DNA of 5,812 nucleotides from CAZVJU01 sp964627195 (GTDB taxonomy: Bacteria; Patescibacteriota; Microgenomatia; UBA8517): assembly GCA_964627195.1 (NCBI GenBank), contig CAZVJU010000043.1, positions 1 through 5,812 on the forward strand, in the 5' to 3' direction. Position 1 is the stretch's first letter; every line of letters starts with the position of its first letter. The translations under genes and the position numbers were made by a program. The notes below the pieces were generated by a model, which worked only from the letters and a program-made list of their open reading frames with translations, searched no databases and was not told the origin of the DNA. Shown piece by piece: positions 1 to 4,841 of this stretch.

Positions 1-845
1 TAATTGTAAGCGCAACCTTCCTGAGGAGGGTAACAGGTTGAAGAACCACTTGTGTATGATTTACACGAGCAAGAATAACTATCCCAATATTTGTCAGATC
101 CACAGCCCGTTGATGGAGGATAACAGGAAGAAGTGTAAGATTTACAAGAGCAAGACGTGGAATCCCAATAATAATTTGATTCGCAACCGGCGGATGGAGC
201 AGAACAGGACGTGGATCCTTCTGGTTTACAGTAGCAGTATGTGGAATCCCAATAATATCCTGACCCGCAGCCATTTGAGGGAGGGCTGCAGGAAGAACCA
301 CTTGTGTATGATTTACACGAGCAGGAATAACTATCCCAATATTTATCGGTTCCACACCCCGTTGAGGGTGGAGAACAAGATGAGGTGGGGGCGACATAAT
401 ATTGGCAAGAGCATGAGTTGGAGTCCCAATAATTATTAGTTCCACAACCACTAGAGGGTGGAGAGCACGTAGATGTGCTGGGCTGACAGGAGCAAGAACC
501 GGAGTTCCAATAATAGTCTGTTCCACACCCGCTTGAAGGAGCCTGACAACTTGATTGACAAGAACAGCTAGAACTATTCCAGGAATAACCCGATCCGCAC
601 CCGCCGGAGGGTTCCTGACAGCTGGACTGGCAGCTACAACTTGTACTATTCCAATAATAGTTACTTCCGCAACCTCCCGAAGGTTCGGTACATCCGCTTT
701 GAGCCAGATAATTTTCTATACCTAGAGTTTTACTGCTTTGTACGCTTGAGGAAATATGTTTATTTTGGGGAGAAATTAACGTAAGTAGGCTGAAGACAGT
801 TAGTAAAGTAGAAGCAGAAAGTATTAGTAAAAAATTTTTTCCCAC
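1..845 (-). CDS. Secreted cysteine-rich tandem-repeat protein, C-terminus cut by window edge
   Basis: An open frame of 281 codons runs from a GTG at 843-845 to the left edge without a stop. The frame contains no ATG or TTG in its N-terminal part, and the nearest upstream in-frame stop is at 879-881, so GTG is the only plausible start. Residues 1-25 (MGKNF, then a Leu/Ile/Ser/Thr stretch) look like a signal peptide or N-terminal anchor. Residues 26-51 form a polar linker. From Cys52 there are eight complete 24-30-residue repeats and the start of a ninth, with pattern C-x-x-P-S-x-G-C-G-x-x-Y-Y-W-(N/D)-S-x-S-C-S-C. That gives four cysteines per unit, spaced C-x6-C-x10-C-x-C. The first three repeats have WNS, later ones WDS, and the linkers change from Gln-rich to Lys/Tyr-rich. 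The even cysteine count suggests small disulfide-bonded modules outside the cell. I do not recognise a named domain, and function is unknown; a surface fibre, adhesin or envelope component is inference. No Shine-Dalgarno sequence is visible. Confidence 0.85.
   Translation of the reverse strand, partial: MGKNFLLILSASTLLTVFSLLTLISPQNKHISSSVQSSKTLGIENYLAQSGCTEPSGGCGSNYYWNSTSCSCQSSCQEPSGGCGSGYSWNSSSCSCQSSCQAPSSGCGTDYYWNSGSCSCQPSTSTCSPPSSGCGTNNYWDSNSCSCQYYVAPTSSCSPPSTGCGTDKYWDSYSCSCKSYTSGSSCSPPSNGCGSGYYWDSTYCYCKPEGSTSCSAPSAGCESNYYWDSTSCSCKSYTSSCYPPSTGCGSDKYWDSYSCSCKSYTSGSSTCYPPQEGCAYN
40..95 (-). repeat. Near-identical 56-bp direct repeat, copy A
   Basis: This copy encodes the second half of repeat unit 8 and its linker (from Asp251). 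By eye it matches copy B at 292-347 in 54 of 56 positions, with differences in the aag/agg and tttgtc/tttatc segments. The other units are clearly more diverged, so this pair points to a recent duplication or gene-conversion event inside the array. The offset between copies is 252 bp, exactly 84 codons (three units). Confidence 0.85.
292..347 (-). repeat. Near-identical 56-bp direct repeat, copy B
   Basis: Partner of the copy at 40-95. It encodes the same core and linker in repeat unit 5 (from Asp167), with two base differences. The three-unit offset suggests that units 5-7 were copied as a block to give units such as 8 onward. Confidence 0.85.
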
Positions 846-897
846 TATAAAATTTATGACTTGGTGACTTTTGTATATTTATTATTGAATAGGTAAA

Positions 898-928
898 TTA
901 AAGTGTAAATGCCCACTTTAGGTTTTTT
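898..928 (+). terminator. Possible rho-independent terminator or orphan hairpin
   Basis: A 7-bp perfect stem (899-905 taaagtg with 914-920 cacttta, plus a possible T-G pair at 898/921) closes an 8-base loop and is followed by six T at 923-928. The shape fits an intrinsic terminator read on the plus strand, but no intact plus-strand gene ends just upstream. The stem is AT-rich and would be weak. On the minus strand it could weakly end the HIT/CYTH-like operon, but the trailing T-run is poor there. It may be a leftover of the rearrangement that removed the front of the comM-like gene. Confidence 0.3.
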
Positions 929-943
929 CCTAATTTTCATTTT

Positions 944-1054
944 AAGGTAGTAAAAGTAGCACACACTATTGCCGATTTGTCTGGTGACAAAGAAATTTCC
1001 ACACATCATCTAGCCGAGGCCCTTCAATATAGACCGAAAGAAGAAGAATTTTAA
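944..1054 (+). pseudogene. comM: C-terminal remnant of a ComM/YifB (Mg-chelatase-like) AAA+ ATPase
   Basis: Thirty-six codons in one frame end at TAA 1052-1054 and read KVVKVAHTIADLSGD, later HHLAEALQYRP. This matches the highly conserved end of ComM/YifB-type Mg-chelatase-like proteins, where a LKVARTIADL segment is followed by IxxxHIAEALQYR. Intact members are about 500 residues and carry a Walker A/B ATPase, and none of that is present here. The frame stays open only back to a TAA at 899-901, and the residues before about 944 do not look like the family. There is no ATG in the frame. The piece is therefore best read as a gene stump left by deletion or insertion, or as an assembly join. Its 3' end faces the end of the CYTH-like gene 19 bases away. 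Confidence 0.72.
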
Positions 1055-1073
1055 AAAGTTTCAATTTTAGGGG

Positions 1074-1673
1074 TTAAACAACTGTTAAATATTTTATAAT
1101 AAGATCTAAAATTTGGTCCTCGGTTAGATCAGTATCTTTAAGGTTCAGCTCGTCGTTCCATTTGTCCCAGAATTCCACATTAGTAACCGTTACGAGTTCT
1201 GATAATCCCAAATAGTCGAGTACATTGCTTAAATCTACATCTTTACCATTTGCTTCTACTTCAAAATTATATTTATCGGATTTGCCGCTTTGATGAGTCA
1301 ATTTAAGCTCAAAATCGGGCTTTCTGAAAATGTAGTTATCATATTGGCTAATGTAGCAGACGTTTTCTCCTGGGAAAAGAACCCGTAAAATTTTGTAGGT
1401 ATTGAATACCTCTTCGAAATCGGGTTGTAAACTAACACATTGTTCGCTTCTAGACCATTCATGCGTTCCTTCCCACTTGCCTATTTTTTGGATAATCTCG
1501 GCATGCCCGTCTGTAATTCTAATTCTTGTATCAATGTTATTTCTGTTGTGGTCCCAGAAGGAAAAGGACAATCGCTTGGAACTAATTGGCCTTCCGAACT
1601 GTTTAGTAAACAAAACTAGAGAATGCTCAAACTTTTGTTTTGTCAAAACTCCCCACGATTCCTGCTCGATCAT
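1074..1673 (-). CDS. Divergent CYTH-like domain protein
   Basis: A 199-residue protein without signal peptide or membrane segment. Several blocks resemble the CYTH (CyaB/thiamine triphosphatase) tunnel fold in the usual order: TRIRIT (49-54), a strand with QKIGK (62-66), RSE (75-77), YDNYIFR (111-117), FEVE (137-140) and NVLDYLGL (150-157), which matches the late domain's helix. The Arg, Lys and Glu residues fit the charged tunnel that binds triphosphates in this superfamily. The hallmark N-terminal ExExK is not visible, and the N-terminus (EHSLVLFTKQFGRP) looks different, so activity may be altered or lost. The start is fixed by a 4-base ATGA overlap with the HIT gene, so the two are probably translationally coupled; a weak purine-rich gaagaga lies upstream. 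Family assignment is by pattern only. A protein with an unrelated fold is possible. Confidence 0.7.
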   Translation of the reverse strand: MIEQESWGVLTKQKFEHSLVLFTKQFGRPISSKRLSFSFWDHNRNNIDTRIRITDGHAEIIQKIGKWEGTHEWSRSEQCVSLQPDFEEVFNTYKILRVLFPGENVCYISQYDNYIFRKPDFELKLTHQSGKSDKYNFEVEANGKDVDLSNVLDYLGLSELVTVTNVEFWDKWNDELNLKDTDLTEDQILDLIIKYLTVV

Positions 1674-2134
1674 AAATATCTCTTCAATTTTTCAGCATAC
1701 TTAATTCTGTCTGCCGGACTTGATAAAACACTTTTTTTGGACAAATTAAGGTTAAACGAGTCTCCGTCATACCGCGGAAAAATGTGGAAGTGGAAATGGA
1801 AAGCGTGCTGATCTGCCGCAGGTCCATTATTTTGCCGTGTTGTAATCCCGTCGCAGTTATAAGCTTTTTTTAATGCAATCGAAATTTTTTTGGCGATATC
1901 AAATAACCTATGACCATATTCCTCTGGCATGTCATAGATATTTTCAAAGTGTTTGTTGGGGACAACAATTACGTGTCCTTCACATGTTGGAATCCAAAAG
2001 GAGTTAATATAGGCAGTTACTAAATCGTCTTTATAGACCTCATCTTTTTGTTTAAGTAACGTGTCCTCGTTCTCCACACCTTTAAGGCCAAGACAGATAG
2101 GACATTTATAATCTTTAGGGGCGTGATTAAACAT
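1670..2134 (-). CDS. HIT-family nucleotide hydrolase/transferase
   Basis: A 154-residue soluble protein of the histidine triad superfamily, which hydrolyses or transfers nucleoside monophosphates from substrates such as dinucleoside polyphosphates or AMP-lysine/AMP-NH2. The triad motif is His113-Phe-His115-Phe-His117 followed by IFPR, preceded by NNGPAADQH (102-110), a typical HIT approach to the catalytic strand. CPIC at 11-14 is a likely zinc-binding pair, as in several bacterial HIT proteins, with GHVIVVPNKH (53-62) forming the second conserved strand. Length is normal for the family. The ATG at 2132-2134 has no Shine-Dalgarno sequence but lies exactly 6 bases after a TATAAT box, suggesting a leaderless transcript. 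The gene is first in a two-gene unit, overlapping the CYTH-like gene by 4 bases. The substrate cannot be deduced. Confidence 0.93.
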   Translation of the reverse strand: MFNHAPKDYKCPICLGLKGVENEDTLLKQKDEVYKDDLVTAYINSFWIPTCEGHVIVVPNKHFENIYDMPEEYGHRLFDIAKKISIALKKAYNCDGITTRQNNGPAADQHAFHFHFHIFPRYDGDSFNLNLSKKSVLSSPADRIKYAEKLKRYL

Positions 2135-2138
2135 TACG

Positions 2139-2152
2139 ATATTATATAATAT
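2139..2152. promoter_or_regulatory. Palindromic divergent promoter with two overlapping TATAAT boxes
   Basis: The 14 bases atattatataatat form a perfect palindrome centred between the HIT and HAD genes. It supplies TATAAT on the plus strand (2145-2150) and TATAAT on the minus strand (2146-2141), overlapping by 2 bp. On each side exactly 6 bases separate the hexamer from an ATG (2157 plus, 2134 minus), which would put transcription start at or next to the start codon. Candidate -35 boxes are weak on both strands (for example gtgatt at 2123-2128 for plus). Because the boxes overlap, only one polymerase could use the site at a time. Promoter function is inferred from sequence. Confidence 0.65.
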
Positions 2153-2156
2153 GAAT

Positions 2157-3383
2157 ATGATTAAAGCTTTGCTACTTGATGCAGATGGGGTTGTAATAAA
2201 AAAGCACGACTATTTCAGTAATCGGTATAAGAAAAATTTTGGTAGGTCTTTAAATGATGATGGCATTACTAACTTTTTCAGAAATGACTATAAAAAGACT
2301 GCGGCTGGAAAGGCCGACTTAAAAGAACTTCTGAGAGGAAGATTGGATAGCCGGAGCTGGAATGGTACAGTTGATGACCTTTTGAAATACTGGTTTGAAG
2401 GCGAAAGGGAATTAGATGACGAGATTTTAACTGTTGTAAAAAGCCTTAAGAGTAAAGGAGTCAACTGTTATCTTGTTTCAGATAATGAGAAATATCGTGC
2501 CGACTATCTTCTTAATAAAGTAGGAATTAAAAGATACTTTGATGATACTTTTTTTTCTTGCTTTGTAGGCTACACCAAATCAGAACCAGACTTTTTCAAG
2601 GCTGTTATTAAAAAGCTTAAACTCAAACCGGAAGAGATTGACTATTGGGACGACGACCCCAAAAATGTAGAGGTTGCAAAAAGTGTGGGTATAAACGGGA
2701 AGGTTTACAAAGATTTTACCGAGTTTAAAGAAGGTGTTCAAAAGGGAATAAAAATGAAAAGATTATTTTTAACTTCCAGCTTAAAAAGAGTGGCTAAAGA
2801 TATCGTAAAGTATATTGAAAATTACAAAGGTATGAAGCTCGCCTTTATTACTACCGCAGGAGAATTCGAAACAGGAAATAAGCAGTGGCAGAAAGAGGAC
2901 ATAGACGCTTTAGTTCAAGTTGGATTTAAAGTTTTTGACTATACGATTACCGGAAAAACCGACGAACGAATAAAAAGTGATTTAAACGATGTTGATGTAA
3001 TTTGTTTTTCCGGTGGCAACCCATTTTATCTTCTTGAAAAAATTCAAAAGAGTAATTGCGCGGAAGTAATCAGAGATCTGGTTTTAAAAGGAAAAATATA
3101 TATTGGAATATCAGCGGGCTCGGAAATTGCAGGACCCGATATTTATTCTATCTATTCAAAAGGAGATGTAAGAAAAGCTCCAAATCTGAAAGGCTATAAG
3201 GGGTTGGGTTTAGTTGATTTTATTATTTTTCCGCATTGGGGTAAAAAGGATTTTGAGCATGTATATTTCGGTTTTCGATTAAAACATGCTTATACAACAA
3301 ATGACAAAATTATTCTTTTGACCAATTATCAGTATGTCAGAGTAGAAGACGATATGTACAAAATTGAGGAGGTAGAGAAATGA
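2157..3383 (+). CDS. HAD-superfamily hydrolase fused to peptidase S51 (dipeptidase E-like)
   Basis: A 408-residue two-domain protein. Residues 1-198 are a HAD hydrolase: motif I DADGVV (Asp8 nucleophile, Asp10), motif II Ser108 in LVSDN, motif III Lys141 in GYTKSEPD, motif IV DDDP at 165-168. The gap between motifs I and II would hold a helical cap. Residues 200-408 are a peptidase S51/dipeptidase E-like domain: FSGGNPFYLL (284-293), nucleophile Ser319 in GISAGS, and likely catalytic His360 in FPHWG. Family members are serine peptidases (aspartyl dipeptidase, cyanophycinase). In-frame ATGs lie at 2151 and 2157. I prefer 2157 because the HAD strand begins at once (MIKALLLD) and because it sits 6 bases from the TATAAT box; 2151 would add only Met-Asn. 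The stop overlaps the CYTH start by 4 bases. The fusion, which joins two normally separate enzymes, is unusual. Substrates are unknown. Confidence 0.9.
   Translation: MIKALLLDADGVVIKKHDYFSNRYKKNFGRSLNDDGITNFFRNDYKKTAAGKADLKELLRGRLDSRSWNGTVDDLLKYWFEGERELDDEILTVVKSLKSKGVNCYLVSDNEKYRADYLLNKVGIKRYFDDTFFSCFVGYTKSEPDFFKAVIKKLKLKPEEIDYWDDDPKNVEVAKSVGINGKVYKDFTEFKEGVQKGIKMKRLFLTSSLKRVAKDIVKYIENYKGMKLAFITTAGEFETGNKQWQKEDIDALVQVGFKVFDYTITGKTDERIKSDLNDVDVICFSGGNPFYLLEKIQKSNCAEVIRDLVLKGKIYIGISAGSEIAGPDIYSIYSKGDVRKAPNLKGYKGLGLVDFIIFPHWGKKDFEHVYFGFRLKHAYTTNDKIILLTNYQYVRVEDDMYKIEEVEK
2742..2747 (+). promoter_or_regulatory. Possible internal ribosome-binding site for a stand-alone S51 peptidase
   Basis: AAGGGA lies 6 bases before an in-frame ATG at 2754 (Met200 of the fusion). 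Met200 is the first residue of MKRLFLTSS, which is where a free-standing dipeptidase E-like protein would begin. The site could allow a separate peptidase of 209 residues, or be a relic of two adjacent genes that fused when the first lost its stop codon. A chance purine-rich stretch in Lys/Gly codons is also possible. Confidence 0.4.
3366..3373 (+). promoter_or_regulatory. Strong Shine-Dalgarno sequence for the CYTH gene
   Basis: GAGGAGGT sits 6 bases upstream of the ATG at 3380, inside the last codons of the HAD-S51 gene. It is the only near-consensus ribosome-binding site in the window. It contrasts with the promoter-proximal genes, which have none. It fixes the CYTH start at 3380 and supports translation as the second gene of an operon. 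Confidence 0.85.
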
Positions 3384-4009
3384 AAACTAAAACCAATCAG
3401 AAAAATACAAATATTGAGACTGAAATTAAGATAAAAATTGACAATCCTAATACTTTTATTTCAGAGCTAATCGAAAAGAAAGCAGTTTTTAAAGGGAAAG
3501 ATTTTCAAAGGACGATAAGAATGGATACCCCAAATATGGATTTACAGAAAAAGGGGATTTTTCTTAGAGTATGTTCGGGGCTTGGAAATGCCATTACTTT
3601 AAAAGTTAAAAAGGAAGAAAACAAAGACTTTAAACTTAGAGACGAATATGAGACCAAAGTTGAAGATATAAATGTACTTTCTCGGATTTTTAGCATTTTG
3701 GGATTTTCCAAACATTTTGTCATGGAAAAATACAGGGCTAACTTTTTACATAAAAATGTAATGATCTCTATTGATGAGCTCCCTTTTGGAATCTACGTTG
3801 AATTTGAGGGTGAACCCAAAGATATTAACAGTGTAGTTAAAGAATTAGGATTCGAAAATTCCGAAAGAATAACGGCTACCTACTGGCATCTTTTCGATAA
3901 CTATTTGCGAAAGAATAATTTATCGGGAGAAAATATCATTTTCCCAAAAAATTACAAATCTCAAATAATGGATTTAGAAATTCCTAAAAGTCAAAGAAAG
4001 GATATTTAA
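3380..4009 (+). CDS. CYTH-domain protein (class IV adenylate cyclase / ThTPase-like)
   Basis: A 209-residue soluble protein with a canonical CYTH domain over about residues 11-178. It has the signature ExExK (Glu13, Glu15, Lys17), LRV with Arg63, TLKVKK (73-78), the acidic pair in RDEYETKV (87-94), EKYR (116-119), DEL (132-134) and YVEFEGE (139-145), ending with an aromatic TYWHLFDNY helix. These charged residues line the tunnel that binds a triphosphate and divalent metal. The family includes CyaB-type adenylate cyclases, thiamine triphosphatases and inorganic triphosphatases, and the sequence alone does not decide between them. Basic residues 1-10 and the tail 179-209 are extra. The gene is translationally coupled to the HAD-S51 gene (ATGA overlap, strong ribosome-binding site). 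Confidence 0.9.
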   Translation: MKTKTNQKNTNIETEIKIKIDNPNTFISELIEKKAVFKGKDFQRTIRMDTPNMDLQKKGIFLRVCSGLGNAITLKVKKEENKDFKLRDEYETKVEDINVLSRIFSILGFSKHFVMEKYRANFLHKNVMISIDELPFGIYVEFEGEPKDINSVVKELGFENSERITATYWHLFDNYLRKNNLSGENIIFPKNYKSQIMDLEIPKSQRKDI

Positions 4010-4020
4010 CTTTCACCAAT

Positions 4021-4052
4021 CTTCAGGCAATTCTCAGCTTCTGGAGTATAAT
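4021..4052 (+). promoter_or_regulatory. Candidate promoter and OmpR-type direct repeat upstream of the response regulator
   Basis: TATAAT lies at 4047-4052. Upstream, TCAG occurs at 4023-4026 and 4034-4037, exactly 11 bp apart, within the similar strings cttcaggc and tctcagct. OmpR/PhoB-family regulators bind direct repeats with about 11-bp phasing, often overlapping the -35 region, and no good -35 box is present here. That suggests an activator-dependent promoter that the regulator itself may control. This is inference from spacing in a short intergenic stretch. Confidence 0.5.
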
Positions 4053-4069
4053 TTGAGCGTATATGGGTT

Positions 4070-4098
4070 CTTACATTTTTGCGAAGCAAAAATGCAAG
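4070..4098 (+). promoter_or_regulatory. Stable hairpin with GAA triloop before the response regulator start
   Basis: A perfect 9-bp stem (4074-4082 catttttgc with 4086-4094 gcaaaaatg) closes on GAA. It can extend past one A-C mismatch by three more pairs (4070-4072 with 4096-4098). The tip reads GCGAAGC, known as an exceptionally stable mini-hairpin in DNA. It lies between the candidate -10 box and the preferred ATG at 4114. There is no T-tract, so it is not a classic terminator. The extended stem would pair with part of the only purine-rich stretch (aagg, 4096-4099) upstream of that ATG, so a translational or transcript-stability role is possible. Confidence 0.5.
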
Positions 4099-4113
4099 GT
4101 TCCGATAAATATT

Positions 4114-4791
4114 ATGAGGGTTCTTATTGTTGAAGATGAATACAAGATTGCCAATTCTATTAAAAAAGGTTTGGAACAAGAGGGGTATGCAGTTGATGCA
4201 GTTTATGACGGCAATGACGGCTATGATATGGCAAGCGGAGAGGACTATGATTGTCTGATACTGGACTTGATGCTTCCCGGGATGGACGGAGTTACTATCT
4301 GCAAAAGGTTGCGCGAAGAAAAAATCTATACGCCTATTCTAATATTAACTGCAAAAGGAACTCTCCAGGATAAAGTAAGTGGTCTTAATTCAGGAGCTGA
4401 CGATTATCTTGTAAAACCGTTTGCATTTGAGGAATTATTAGCCAGAATCCGCGCTCTCACAAGGCGTCCGAAGAATAATTTACAGACAAAACTTAAAGTC
4501 GGAGATTTGGAATTGGATACGGTTGCCTATCAAGTAAAAAGAATGGGTAAACCGATTAATCTTTCCAGAAAGGAATTTGCACTCCTGGAATATTTAATGA
4601 GAAATCCCGGAAAAATAATTGATAAAGACCAAATAATTGCTCACGTTTGGGATTATGATGCTGATATTTTGCCTAACACAGTTGAAGTTTATATCGGCTA
4701 TTTGAGGAAAAAAATTGATATCGCATTTCCTAGTTCAAAACCACTTATTCATACTGTAAGGGGATTTGGGTACAAGATTAGTGATAAGTAA
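4114..4791 (+). CDS. OmpR/PhoB-family response regulator
   Basis: A cytoplasmic DNA-binding response regulator of 225 residues. Receiver domain, residues 1-115: acidic pocket Glu7-Asp8, phosphoacceptor Asp51 in LDLMLPG, Thr79 in LTA, and Lys101 in VKPF. After a short linker, a winged-helix output domain covers about 126-222, with LSRKEFALLEYL (150-161), NTVEVYIGYLRKKID (188-202) and the terminal wing hairpin TVRGFGYKI. Both domains are full length with all key residues. The frame extends upstream to an ATG at 4063, but that adds 17 residues unlike the family and runs through a strong hairpin. I chose 4114 because MRVLIVEDE is the standard start of the receiver domain. No good Shine-Dalgarno sequence precedes either ATG. 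The histidine kinase 77 bases downstream is the probable partner. The signal and regulon are unknown; autoregulation is suggested by an upstream 11-bp direct repeat. Confidence 0.95.
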   Translation: MRVLIVEDEYKIANSIKKGLEQEGYAVDAVYDGNDGYDMASGEDYDCLILDLMLPGMDGVTICKRLREEKIYTPILILTAKGTLQDKVSGLNSGADDYLVKPFAFEELLARIRALTRRPKNNLQTKLKVGDLELDTVAYQVKRMGKPINLSRKEFALLEYLMRNPGKIIDKDQIIAHVWDYDADILPNTVEVYIGYLRKKIDIAFPSSKPLIHTVRGFGYKISDK

Positions 4792-4841
4792 CAAGTTTGT
4801 TTGAATTAGTATTTAACTGATTTTGACTTCTAACTTGTTAC
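4788..4841. repeat. Inverted repeat spanning the regulator stop and kinase promoter region
   Basis: gtaacaagtt at 4788-4797, overlapping the TAA stop of the response regulator, is the exact reverse complement of aacttgttac at 4832-4841. The two 10-bp arms are separated by 34 bases. The left arm can also pair with a second partner, since taagtaac (4785-4792) is the complement of gttactta (4851-4858). There is no following T-tract, so this is more likely an operator or mRNA structure than a terminator. Confidence 0.55.

Larger units (their letters stand above)
1..692 (-). repeat. Codon-phased tandem repeat array (about 72-90 bp units)
   Basis: This is the DNA encoding the Cys/Trp repeats of the secreted protein. 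Unit starts fall at residues 52, 76, 100, 127, 157, 186, 214, 241 and 271, so units are 24, 24, 27, 30, 29, 28, 27 and 30 codons long. The cores are conserved and the linkers vary. On the plus strand the array shows as recurring copies of tcccaataat, the reverse of the Tyr-Tyr-Trp codons. Unit lengths are always whole codons, as expected for a protein repeat under selection. Confidence 0.88.

Noticed and set aside
38..439. Plus-strand open frame of 133 codons over the repeat region
   Set aside because: It is the antisense shadow of the cysteine-rich repeat gene. Its repetitive Asn/Arg-rich translation only mirrors the Tyr-Tyr-Trp codons of the minus strand and has no signal peptide or domain.
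1..692. CRISPR array
   Set aside because: The repeats have variable unit length (72-90 bp), always whole codons, with conserved protein cores and related linkers. There are no unrelated spacers of constant size.
835..845. Frameshift at the A6/T6 run near the start of the cysteine-rich gene, hiding an upstream ATG
   Set aside because: No ATG exists on the minus strand between the run and base 900 in any frame, and the signal peptide reads well from the GTG, so no frameshift is needed.
1055..1073. Terminator between the converging comM remnant and CYTH-like gene
   Set aside because: The 19 bases hold no stem-loop, only A/T-rich sequence.
1402..1811. Two plus-strand open frames (1402-1704 and 1623-1811)
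   Set aside because: Both lie antisense to the CYTH-like and HIT genes, whose domain motifs are clear on the minus strand. Neither has a ribosome-binding site or recognisable motif.
3505..3723. Minus-strand open frame of 72 codons
   Set aside because: It is antisense to the canonical CYTH domain core and has low-complexity Ser/Leu content, so it is a shadow.
4063..4113. N-terminal extension of the response regulator from ATG 4063
   Set aside because: The 17 extra residues do not resemble receiver domains and run through a strong hairpin. The family normally begins at MRVLIVEDE. I kept it only as an alternative start.
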